In this document: positions 1 through 7,416 of the stretch, piece by piece
Position numbering within the stretch: the first letter of the stretch is position 1
How the letters are laid out: each line of letters starts with the position of its first letter
From: Proteiniclasticum sp.
GTDB taxonomy: Bacteria; Bacillota; Clostridia; Clostridiales; Clostridiaceae
Direction: 5' to 3'
Assembly: GCF_003514505.1 (NCBI RefSeq)
Contig: NZ_DOPX01000011.1
Span: forward strand, 1 to 59,710
DNA: 59,710 nt
The notes under the pieces: model-generated
What the model was told of the DNA's origin: nothing
The model's database searches: none
Seen by the model: the letters and a program-made list of their open reading frames with translations, nothing else
Made by a program: the position numbers and the translations under genes

Positions 1-42
1 GCTTTCTGGCGCAATTCCTGTAATGTGATTATTAGGACTTAC

Positions 43-89
43 GAAAACATCCGCAGGTTACAATGAAAGGTTGTTCCTGCGGATGTTTC
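43..89. terminator. Hairpin terminator downstream of nagA
   Basis: The arms ACATCCGCAGG and CCTGCGGATGT pair perfectly around an 18-base loop, with A-rich flanks on one side and T-rich flanks on the other. It lies just past the minus-strand nagA stop and could also serve a plus-strand gene left of the window. Bases 1-42 show nothing else recognisable. Confidence 0.65.
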
Positions 90-119
90 TATGGTCTTAT
101 ACTATTTTCAACTTATGCT

Positions 120-1244
120 TCAAAGAAATTTTCTTCCTTCAATAAATACATTTTGAACTTCCAGGTCTTCTGAGAGTATCAGAAGATCTGCATCATAGTT
201 CAATGCAATTTTTCCTTTTACTTTGTCTATTCCTGAGAACTTTGCGCCGTTGTAGGAAGCCATTTTAATTACTTCATAAAGTGGCAGAGCTGTATTTTTA
301 TATACATTCTGCACGGCTTTATCCATGGTCAGAATGGAACCGGCGAGAGCTCCGGATTCAAGTCGTGCTGCACCTTCTTTCGAGATAACCTTCTGGCCTC
401 CTAACGAATATGTGCCATCTGGCATGCCGCATGCCATCATGGCATCTGTAATAAGAAGGGTCTTATCAGATCCCTTCACCTTATACGCTGTTCTCAGTGA
501 AGGATAACTCACATGAATACCATCGGAAATGGTTTCTGTGGTGACATCTGTATCAAATATTGCGCCAACAACACCAGGGGTTCGATGTGTAAAAGGACTC
601 ATGGCGTTGAACAGGTGTGTAGAGTGGTTAAATCCGTGATGGATTCCATCCATGGCTTGCTCATAACTTGCTACAGTATGTCCCATGGAAACATTGACAC
701 CATGTTGTCGTAGATAAGGGGCGAGTGTAAGGGCTCCTTCTACTTCTGGAGCCATGGTGATGTTTTTAATCAGGTCAATATGTTCTCCCACCATATCAAG
801 GAAAGATTCTATGGATGGGCGGATTACATAATTGGGATTCTGTGCCCCTATGGCATGCTCACTGATGAAGGGACCTTCTAGATGGATTCCTGCAATGGTT
901 GCACCAGTGACATTTCCTTTGGCCTCTTTAATTGCTTCTACTGCTTTACGGATTTCTTCTACAGAAACGGTCATTGTAGTGGGGAGGAAACTTGTAGTTC
1001 CGTGTTTTGCGATGGTATTTGAAATGGTCTCTAATGCTTCAAATGTTCCTTCCATCGTATCGTGGTTTCCCGCTCCGTGAATGTGGATATCCACATATCC
1101 TGGAGAAAGGTACCTGCCATTACCTTCGATGATTTCATCATCGCTGAAATCAGGATTCATCGAGACGATCTTCCCATCCATGATCTGGATAGACATTTTT
1201 TCGATCCGATCTGTAAATATGACGTTAAAGTCCTTAAATATCAT
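120..1244 (-). CDS. nagA: N-acetylglucosamine-6-phosphate deacetylase
   Basis: This enzyme removes the acetyl group from GlcNAc-6-phosphate to give glucosamine-6-phosphate in the cytoplasm, feeding amino-sugar use and cell-wall recycling. The 374-residue amidohydrolase has the expected signatures in order: the HIHGAG metal site near residue 55, HLEGPF near 123, GHT near 192, HLFNAM near 210 and LITDAM near 265. Length is normal for the family. The ATG start is preceded by AGAGGTG. It stands alone on the minus strand; nagB is not adjacent. An AT-rich stretch with a TATAAT box lies upstream (complement of about 1290-1300), a plausible promoter. Identification is firm. Confidence 0.96.
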   Translation of the reverse strand: MIFKDFNVIFTDRIEKMSIQIMDGKIVSMNPDFSDDEIIEGNGRYLSPGYVDIHIHGAGNHDTMEGTFEALETISNTIAKHGTTSFLPTTMTVSVEEIRKAVEAIKEAKGNVTGATIAGIHLEGPFISEHAIGAQNPNYVIRPSIESFLDMVGEHIDLIKNITMAPEVEGALTLAPYLRQHGVNVSMGHTVASYEQAMDGIHHGFNHSTHLFNAMSPFTHRTPGVVGAIFDTDVTTETISDGIHVSYPSLRTAYKVKGSDKTLLITDAMMACGMPDGTYSLGGQKVISKEGAARLESGALAGSILTMDKAVQNVYKNTALPLYEVIKMASYNGAKFSGIDKVKGKIALNYDADLLILSEDLEVQNVFIEGRKFL

Positions 1245-1444
1245 GTGTACACCTCTTAACTTCTGTTTAAACCATTATGTGGTTTACTTTTATTATACAT
1301 CAGAATTTTTCAATTAAAACTTTATTCATGTGAATAACTTTATTGTTTTATCCCATAATAGGGTTGTCTGCAAAAAGTGGAAACTGTCGCTCATATCGAT
1401 TATGATAAAGCTATGAATGATTTGAAAGGAACTAGTGAATCTTT

Positions 1445-3655
1445 ATGGAGCGTTTAGAAGGAGTAGTCCGGGACATAGTATTTCAGAATGAGGAGAGTGC
1501 GTTTTGCATCATCAGGATTGAGGATGAGCAAGAGGTGCATACAGCGTTGGGGACATTTCCCTATATATCCGTAGGGCAAACTTTGGTCCTGCATGGTGAA
1601 TCTGTCCTCCATGCAACCTTCGGAAAACAGTTCAAATGTGAGTCTTATGAGGAAGTTGTTCCCAGCACCATGGCGGGCATCGAAAAGTATTTATCTTCTG
1701 GAGCGGTTGCAGGAATTGGCCCCATCACTGCAAAAAAACTAGTGGAGAAGTTTGGTGCTGAGATTTTCAGTATTATTGAAAATGAGCCTGAGAAGCTTAA
1801 AGAGCTGGATGGCATCGGAGACAAGAAAGTCAGGCTGATTTACGAATCATATATCAAAGGGCGTGAGGTGAAGAACATCATGGTGTTCCTCCAAAGTTAC
1901 GGAGTCACACCCAAACAGGCACTCAAGATCTATAGGGTTTTTGGTAACGAGTCTGTGGCAAAGGTCAAAGAGAATCCGTATATACTTTCGGATGAGGTGC
2001 CAAGCATTGGTTTTAAGACAGCAGATAAAATTGCCAGAAATCTGGGGATTACCTTAGATTCGCCCTTTCGGATTCAAAGCGGAATCAAGTATATCATCAA
2101 CGAGTACTGTGCTCAAGGAAGCACTTTTATACCGAAGGAGATGCTTCTTGAAAAAGGTCAAAGTATTCTTGAAGTCAGAAGAGAGGAGCTGGAGGAGAAC
2201 ATTCTCCACGAAGTCATGAAATCTAAGCTGATGCTGGAAAGAATAGGCGATGTAGAAGGTGTTTTTACCATGCCTTATCTTTACGCTGAGATATCAGTGA
2301 CAAAACATATGCTTGGTCTTTTGCTGGAAGGTGTTGAAGGACTTGACATTCCTGTGAAAGACTATATTCAGGATTTTGAGAAAAAGAATGGCATTTCATT
2401 TCATGACAAGCAGATTGAGGCAATCACAGGTGCTGCAGAAAACGGTATTGAGATTATCACTGGTGGTCCTGGTACTGGGAAAACTACAATCATCAAATGC
2501 ATCCTGAATATTTTTGAGCGTGCGGGTAAGAAGGTGCTGATGGGTGCACCCACCGGCAGAGCTGCCAAAAGAATGTCGGAAGCCACCGGACGTGAGTCAA
2601 AAACCATTCACCGCCTAATAGATTTAAGTGTTTCGTCAGAGGAGGATGAAGTGCTTTTCGACGAAGATGAAACATTGAACTGTGATGTGGTTATTATCGA
2701 TGAAGCTTCTATGATTGATGTAATGCTTATGAATAATCTTCTGAAAGCCATCAAGCCCAAGACGAGGCTGATTCTTGTCGGAGACGTGGATCAGCTTCCT
2801 TCTGTAGGGGCGGGTAAGGTTTTGGAGGACATTATTGACAGTGGTGCTTTCCCTGTGGTTAAGCTTCAGTTTATCTACAGACAGGGGAAAGAATCCTTTA
2901 TCACAACAAATGCGCATAGGATTAATACAGGTGTAATGCCAGTTCTAAATGCGAAAGAAAGTGATTTTTTCTTTATTCAGGGAAATGATTCTGAAGACTC
3001 ACTGCAGAAAGTGATTGAGCTTGTGACCACTAGGCTTCCGAAATTTAATGAAAAGTGGGACAGAGTTAAAGATTTTCAGATACTCACTCCAATGAGAAAA
3101 GGAGAGCTTGGTGTGTATAACCTCAATCTGGTGCTCCAGAAAGCGCTGAATCCAAGAAGGAAAAAGTATAGCTTCACCGATTTGCAGATTGGTGATAAAG
3201 TGATGCAGACGAAAAACAACTATATGATCAAGTGGAGAAAAGTAAAAAGGACTTTTGGGGAACCACCTGAAGGACAGGGGATTTTTAATGGTGATATCGG
3301 CTATGTTACAGATATTAATGAGGAAGATAATACCGTATCGGTGCTTTTTGATGAGGATAAGATTGTGGAATTTGAATCTCAGGACTTGGATGAACTGGAA
3401 CTTGCTTATGCGGTAACCATCCATAAGAGTCAGGGAAGTGAGTTCAAAGTAGTTCTTGTCCCACTCTTCATGGGGCCTCCTCTATTGATGAGCAGAAACC
3501 TGATCTATACTGCTGTAACGAGGGCTAGAGAACTCATTGTTTTGGTGGGATCTCAGAAAGCATTGTCTTATATGATTAAAAATACAAAAACTTATGATAG
3601 GCATACATCGCTTAAGTATAGAATCATGAGTGTCATGGATAATGTAGGGGAATAG
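1445..3655 (+). CDS. recD2: RecD2-type ATP-dependent DNA helicase (RecD/TraA family)
   Basis: This is a superfamily 1B 5'-3' DNA helicase of the RecD2 type, which works without RecBC. The 736-residue protein has an N-terminal OB-like region, helix-hairpin-helix repeats (GIGPITAKK near residue 93, DGIGDKK near 124), Walker A GGPGTGKTT near 340, Walker B DEASMID near 420, GDVDQLP near 440 and the C-terminal VTIHKSQGSEF motif near 660. All helicase motifs look intact. The ribosome binding site is weak: AAAGGA lies about 13 bases upstream of the ATG. The gene is followed after 19 bases by the ComFA-like gene, so recD2, the ComFA-like gene and comFC probably form one DNA-handling operon. Confidence 0.95.
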   Translation: MERLEGVVRDIVFQNEESAFCIIRIEDEQEVHTALGTFPYISVGQTLVLHGESVLHATFGKQFKCESYEEVVPSTMAGIEKYLSSGAVAGIGPITAKKLVEKFGAEIFSIIENEPEKLKELDGIGDKKVRLIYESYIKGREVKNIMVFLQSYGVTPKQALKIYRVFGNESVAKVKENPYILSDEVPSIGFKTADKIARNLGITLDSPFRIQSGIKYIINEYCAQGSTFIPKEMLLEKGQSILEVRREELEENILHEVMKSKLMLERIGDVEGVFTMPYLYAEISVTKHMLGLLLEGVEGLDIPVKDYIQDFEKKNGISFHDKQIEAITGAAENGIEIITGGPGTGKTTIIKCILNIFERAGKKVLMGAPTGRAAKRMSEATGRESKTIHRLIDLSVSSEEDEVLFDEDETLNCDVVIIDEASMIDVMLMNNLLKAIKPKTRLILVGDVDQLPSVGAGKVLEDIIDSGAFPVVKLQFIYRQGKESFITTNAHRINTGVMPVLNAKESDFFFIQGNDSEDSLQKVIELVTTRLPKFNEKWDRVKDFQILTPMRKGELGVYNLNLVLQKALNPRRKKYSFTDLQIGDKVMQTKNNYMIKWRKVKRTFGEPPEGQGIFNGDIGYVTDINEEDNTVSVLFDEDKIVEFESQDLDELELAYAVTIHKSQGSEFKVVLVPLFMGPPLLMSRNLIYTAVTRARELIVLVGSQKALSYMIKNTKTYDRHTSLKYRIMSVMDNVGE

Positions 3656-3674
3656 AATAATAGTGGAGGTCTTT

Positions 3675-4658
3675 ATGAAAGTTGAAAAGAAGCAGCAGCT
3701 CTTGCGTTGGTATATGGAAGGTGAACAGAAAGCCATAAACATCAAAACAGTTCCCTATATGGGGATTGAACCATTGAAAGAACTGGTGAACAAGGTTCTT
3801 TATGATGGAGGACGGGTTCTTTACATTACTGGAGAAATGAAAGAACATGTGCTTATTTCCCAATATATGAGAAATTTGGGGTTTTCTTCCATTTCACTGC
3901 ACCAGGATCTTGAGATCAATGAGAAGGAATCGCTGGTCATCTGTGATTATTTCCAAGCGTTGCGAATCAGGGAACAGTATGATCTTGTGGTTTATGATGA
4001 CGTCAATTCATTTCCGATTCATAAAAAGCCTGAAATGCAGCATCTGATTGGATTTATTTTTCCGAGATGCAAAAAAGTGGTTGCCTATTCTTTTGAAACA
4101 GTTTTTATGGGAATGGATGTGCTGGAAGTCCCTATGGCAGGCCGAAGTGGATTTGTTTCTGAGCCTAGAGTGATTGAGACACGGCTGAATCTTGATGAAT
4201 TCGTGCCCACTTCGGTGTATGAATACCTTCTCTGGTTTGTATATGAAAAGAAAAAAGTTCTGTTTCTTACTGCTGATAAAAAGGTCAAAAGAAAAGTTGC
4301 CAGATTTCTTTCGAAGGTTGATGAATCGCTGGAAAGCTGTATTTTTGATGTGGATGAGATTGGTACGAAGACCATGAAGGAACTGGTCAAGGATCTTGAA
4401 AAACCGTATATTTTCATTACCGATGATCTGGATGACTATTTGGATGTGGAAACCAATTTTGAAATCATCATTCATGGTTCGGACTCTTCCAGATACAGCT
4501 ATAGAGAACTTCTCTTCCTCTGTTTAAGAACAGGATTCTATGAAGAGATGAATGGGGAAGTAATCATGTTGTGTCAACATATAACAAGAGATATGGAGAG
4601 GACAAAGGAACTGACAAGACATTTCAATAAAGTGCTTTGGGAAGAAGGGTTTGAATAG
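3675..4658 (+). CDS. Degenerate ComFA-like protein (helicase motifs lost)
   Basis: This 327-residue protein sits directly before comFC, where ComFA, the DNA-uptake helicase of competence, is normally found. The stretch YDDVNSFP near residue 110 aligns by eye with the DEVDAFP Walker B motif of ComFA, and the order of the following elements matches both helicase lobes. There is no Walker A glycine-lysine loop, the acidic pair is DD rather than DE, and the C-terminal QIAGRVGR-type arginine-finger motif is replaced by LCLRTG (near 280). The N-terminal zinc-finger region of ComFA is missing. The chosen ATG follows GGAGG with 5 bases between. It probably cannot hydrolyse ATP. Common descent with ComFA is my inference from motif order and context; a structural or regulatory partner role for ComFC is possible. 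Confidence 0.62.
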   Translation: MKVEKKQQLLRWYMEGEQKAINIKTVPYMGIEPLKELVNKVLYDGGRVLYITGEMKEHVLISQYMRNLGFSSISLHQDLEINEKESLVICDYFQALRIREQYDLVVYDDVNSFPIHKKPEMQHLIGFIFPRCKKVVAYSFETVFMGMDVLEVPMAGRSGFVSEPRVIETRLNLDEFVPTSVYEYLLWFVYEKKKVLFLTADKKVKRKVARFLSKVDESLESCIFDVDEIGTKTMKELVKDLEKPYIFITDDLDDYLDVETNFEIIIHGSDSSRYSYRELLFLCLRTGFYEEMNGEVIMLCQHITRDMERTKELTRHFNKVLWEEGFE

Positions 4659-5274
4659 GATTGTCCGGTTTTTTCAGAATCTGCTGTTTCCTTATGACAA
4701 GTGCCCTGTCTGTGAAGAGTTCACAGATGGGCTTTGTGCTTCTTGTAAGAAGAAGCTGGTGTTCTTAAAGGAGGAAGGGCTACTGGAAAAGAAGAAGGGG
4801 ATGTCCATCCTTGAATATAATGAGGAGGGAAAAGCTCTGCTGATGGCATATAAGAAACAAGGATCGTTTTATGCCGGTGAAGATATGGTGAATCTTCTGC
4901 TCTATGCTCACAGAGACTTCATCAGCTCTTTTCAACTCATCACATTTGCCCCGAGTTCTTATCGCTCTACTCAAAATCTGGGATTTGATCATGGTGCATT
5001 TATGGCGGAAAGACTATCCAAAGAAACTGGAGTTCCGTGGAAGGCGCTCTTTCGACCTTCAAAAACGGAGCAAAAAAAACTAGATATGGAAAGCCGGAAA
5101 GAAAATGCGAATCATATTAAGCTTCGACGTGACCCGTTGGCGCCTTTGAAAGGGAAGAGGGTCCTGATTGTGGACGATGTCTTCACCACTGGAAGCACCG
5201 TAGGGAAATGTGTGAAGCTTCTCGAGAATCAAGGGATTCAGCCATATTATATAACTGTTTTCAAACTGATGTGA
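4651..5274 (+). CDS. comFC: ComF family protein (ComFC phosphoribosyltransferase-like)
   Basis: This is a ComFC-type protein, associated in other Firmicutes with natural competence and DNA uptake on the cytoplasmic side. The 207 residues begin with a four-cysteine zinc-binding region (CPVC and CASC near residues 18-33) and end with the phosphoribosyltransferase signature VLIVDDVFTTGST near 170. It starts at TTG and overlaps the preceding gene by 8 bases, which suggests translational coupling. No other competence genes are visible in this window, so whether the cell is transformable is unknown. A structured RNA unit follows 57 bases after the stop. Confidence 0.93.
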   Translation: MNRIVRFFQNLLFPYDKCPVCEEFTDGLCASCKKKLVFLKEEGLLEKKKGMSILEYNEEGKALLMAYKKQGSFYAGEDMVNLLLYAHRDFISSFQLITFAPSSYRSTQNLGFDHGAFMAERLSKETGVPWKALFRPSKTEQKKLDMESRKENANHIKLRRDPLAPLKGKRVLIVDDVFTTGSTVGKCVKLLENQGIQPYYITVFKLM

Positions 5275-5296
5275 GCTGTTCCTTTTCATACAGCTC

Positions 5297-5325
5297 TTGA
5301 ATATCTTCCTTCAGATTGATATAAT
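5297..5325 (+). promoter_or_regulatory. Sigma-A-type promoter of the non-coding RNA
   Basis: TTGAAT at 5297-5302 and a perfect TATAAT at 5320-5325 are separated by 17 bases. Transcription would start at about 5332, a few bases before the first arm of the closing helix, so the RNA is transcribed independently of comFC. Confidence 0.75.
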
Positions 5326-5331
5326 GTAAAA

Positions 5332-5595
5332 TTGAAAGTTATGTTTGTAGTTGCTCGGGGATACCCCTGATAGTCCATGCCAGTCGCAGGCAAAAGGATC
5401 CACGTAAGTCAGTCAAAGCACTGACAATCATGGTGCGGCTTAGAAGTAAGTCCTGCCAGAAATGAGAGGGTAAGTAGTGAGAGGTTAATTCCGGGTAGCA
5501 AAAGCTCCAGCAGGCGAGTGTGGGGTCAAAGACTAGGTCAGATAACTTTCACGCACGATTGTGCAGTTAAGCAGCCGTTGGCTGCTTAATTTTTT
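5332..5595 (+). ncRNA. Structured non-coding RNA, probable raiA-motif RNA
   Basis: This gene-free unit runs from a strong promoter to an intrinsic terminator and folds around a perfect 9-bp closing helix (5334-5342 with 5542-5550). Inside are GGGG-ATA-CCCC (5357-5367), GTCAGT/ACTGAC (5408-5425), CCATG/CATGG (5375-5379 with 5429-5433), TTGCT/AGCAA (5351-5355 with 5497-5501) and GCAGG/CCTGC (5386-5390 with 5452-5456), some of which may form pseudoknots. The size and the position right after comFC fit the raiA-motif RNA of Firmicutes, reported to affect sporulation and cell aggregation in Clostridium. No raiA gene lies beside it here. 6S RNA is the main alternative; RNase P, SRP and tmRNA signatures are absent. 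That it is a structured RNA is much surer than the family name. Confidence 0.62.
5567..5595 (+). terminator. Intrinsic terminator of the non-coding RNA
   Basis: The arms TTAAGCAGCC and GGCTGCTTAA close on a 3-base loop and run into TTTTTT at 5590-5595. A small hairpin GCAC-GATT-GTGC sits just before it at about 5553-5564. Confidence 0.88.
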
Positions 5596-5682
5596 CGTGT
5601 AAATAACTCTATGTGGTATTTATCATAAATAGGGCTATAATTATAGTGGTGACCGTACACAAAGTGCGGAGAAGGATGGGTG

Positions 5683-6378
5683 ATGAAAATGGATACGATT
5701 TTGTTCTATTTGTTTGTGGTTTATTCAATTATCCCCAATATTTATTTCCGGTATTTTTCAAAATGCGTTCTGAAAAAGATTCCTGTGGAAGGGAAGAGGA
5801 TAGCAGTGACGTTTGATGATGGACCAGATCCGAGATATACGCCACAGCTGCTGGATCTCTTGAAGAAGTATAGGATTAGAGCCACCTTTTTTGTGCTAGG
5901 TGAAAAGGTTAAGGCGAACCCGGACATTGTCGAAAGAATCGTCAGAGAAGGGCATGTGATTGGTCTTCATGCAAATAAACATATTGGCGCTCCGATTCGT
6001 TCCTACAAAGCGATGAAAAAGGATTTTCACGATTCCATTGAGGTATTGCGGGGGATGGGTATTACAGTAAATTTATATAGACCGCCCTGGGGGCTTGTCA
6101 ATATTGTTTCCTCAAAATTCATACATCAGTATGATTTTAAACCAGTATTATGGTCTCTTCATGCATCAGACTGGAGTAAGTATGTGGATGAGGAGTATAT
6201 TGAAAAGACTTTACTGAAAAAAGTCAGGCCTGGAGATATTGTGCTCCTTCACGACGGAAGAGGTGCAAAAGATGCGCCGCAGAGAACGATCAACGCATTG
6301 GAGATTGCTTTGCCGGAGTTGCAGAAAATGGGGTATGAGTTTGTTGTTCCTGAACATGATGCGCCTGTAAGAGTGTAG
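5683..6378 (+). CDS. Membrane-anchored polysaccharide deacetylase (NodB domain)
   Basis: The protein is a carbohydrate esterase 4 family deacetylase, probably acting on peptidoglycan or another envelope glycan. A hydrophobic segment at residues 5-20 looks like a signal anchor. The NodB motifs follow: TFDDGPDP near residue 44, the metal-binding histidines of HANKH near 104, RPPWG near 132 and LHDGRG near 190. Catalytic residues appear intact. A GTG three bases upstream is a possible start, but GGAGAAGGA is better spaced for the ATG. The YkoP-like gene begins 8 bases downstream, a pairing also seen in Bacillus relatives. The exact substrate cannot be told from sequence. Confidence 0.9.
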   Translation: MKMDTILFYLFVVYSIIPNIYFRYFSKCVLKKIPVEGKRIAVTFDDGPDPRYTPQLLDLLKKYRIRATFFVLGEKVKANPDIVERIVREGHVIGLHANKHIGAPIRSYKAMKKDFHDSIEVLRGMGITVNLYRPPWGLVNIVSSKFIHQYDFKPVLWSLHASDWSKYVDEEYIEKTLLKKVRPGDIVLLHDGRGAKDAPQRTINALEIALPELQKMGYEFVVPEHDAPVRV

Positions 6379-6386
6379 GAGAGAGA

Positions 6387-6911
6387 ATGGATATACTGAA
6401 GAAAGTTATTGGTTTTTATGATGCAAGTCTTGTCAGAATGCTGGGTTGGAAGCGTGTTCCGGGAAGCAGCATTGGGTTTTTATATTTGGTTCCTAAAGTG
6501 CACAGAGGAAAGAATGTGATCATTGAGGATGGTACAGTCATAAAGCGTGGTGACTGTTACTATGAAATTCATATGGTGAACACAAACTTGAAGAATCTCG
6601 ATACAAGTTATGGAAATCTTTTTACGATGCTTGCGGAAGAGTTGAAACTGATCGGCAAACATATGGAAAAACCAGAAAATAGAAAGTATAAAGCTGTCTT
6701 AGGCATTACACTTCTTCATCGATTGGCTCGGCGAGCCGGGTTTACAATCATCGAGATTGAATCACCCGTAAGACGGAAGATGGTGAGCCTTGGTGAGAAT
6801 ATTCTTAGGAGCACCTTAAGAAAAGAAAAAGCAAAAAAAGATGGTAAAAAAAGAATTGCCAAGGAATGCTGGATATCCCAATCTCAGTTATTTGAGATGA
6901 TAAAGGAATAA
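6387..6911 (+). CDS. YkoP-like domain protein
   Basis: This 174-residue protein has no signal peptide or strong membrane segment. Its middle part (LGWKRVPGSSIGFLYLVPK near residues 16-38, then HMVN..NL near 55) resembles the small YkoP-like domain found next to or fused with polysaccharide deacetylases in Firmicutes. The C-terminal third is rich in Lys and Arg (REK/KKDGKK near 140-150), suggesting contact with an anionic partner or the membrane face. It is surely co-transcribed with the deacetylase, and a strong terminator follows. Its biochemical role is unknown to me, and the family name is given from memory of context and motif. Confidence 0.6.
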   Translation: MDILKKVIGFYDASLVRMLGWKRVPGSSIGFLYLVPKVHRGKNVIIEDGTVIKRGDCYYEIHMVNTNLKNLDTSYGNLFTMLAEELKLIGKHMEKPENRKYKAVLGITLLHRLARRAGFTIIEIESPVRRKMVSLGENILRSTLRKEKAKKDGKKRIAKECWISQSQLFEMIKE

Positions 6912-6920
6912 CTGAAGTAA

Positions 6921-6956
6921 AAAGGAGAGATCAATGAATCAGATCTCTCCTTTTTT
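6921..6956 (+). terminator. Strong intrinsic terminator
   Basis: A perfect 12-bp stem, AAAGGAGAGATC with GATCTCTCCTTT, has a 9-base loop and ends in six T. It closes the deacetylase/YkoP-like operon. Confidence 0.93.
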
Positions 6957-7416
6957 AATACAATTATACAACACAACTGATTTTCTGTACTATAAATTTC
7001 ATGTTGTTTTATAACAGTGGGTATTTAACAGGACGAAGAATTGTATCATAATGAAGGTGGAAAGATTCTTACGGTTTGCGTGTGATGTGAAAAAGTGAGA
7101 GGATAAAAGAAAAAAGTTGTAATAAAATAATAATTATTTTTTGTCAAGCTGTATTGAAATGTGAGACAAAATCACTATAATAATCATGAATTCTAGAATA
7201 CTGTACTATTTTTGTATCAATAACAAGGGGTGTTGTTATAATAATCATCAAAACAGGAGTTTGTCAAGAGAGTTTTCGATTAAAGCAAGATTATCGGAGA
7301 AAAAACTTATTGACTAGGTATTAACAAAAAGATGAACCTATTGTATAATACATTTGTAAGAGAAAACAGATTAAGCTAAAAAGTTAAATGTGTTATAAAA
7401 ACTAGGAGGATATAAG
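6957..7416 (+). promoter_or_regulatory. Long pflB upstream region with tandem promoter-like elements
   Basis: This 460-base gene-free stretch is very AT-rich. Three TATAAT boxes stand at 7176-7181 (TTGAAA 16 bases upstream), 7237-7242 and 7344-7349 (TTAACA at 7321-7326, 17-base spacer). The first two lie inside a repeated TATAATAATCAT. The dyad ATAACAA-N6-TTGTTAT (7220-7239) overlaps the second box. TTGACT-N5-TTAACAA at 7310-7327 resembles one full and one decayed half of a Rex redox operator and overlaps the last -35 box. I infer redox or growth-phase control of the pfl genes; no small ORF is convincing. Confidence 0.55.

Noticed and set aside
5332..5595. RNase P, SRP RNA or tmRNA at the position of the ncRNA
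   Set aside because: Characteristic conserved cores of those RNAs are absent and the length does not fit RNase P or tmRNA; 6S remains a possible alternative.
7164..7180. CRP/FNR-like TGTGA...TCACT site upstream of pflB
   Set aside because: The half sites are 7 bases apart instead of 6, and it overlaps the first TATAAT box; it may be a chance inverted repeat.
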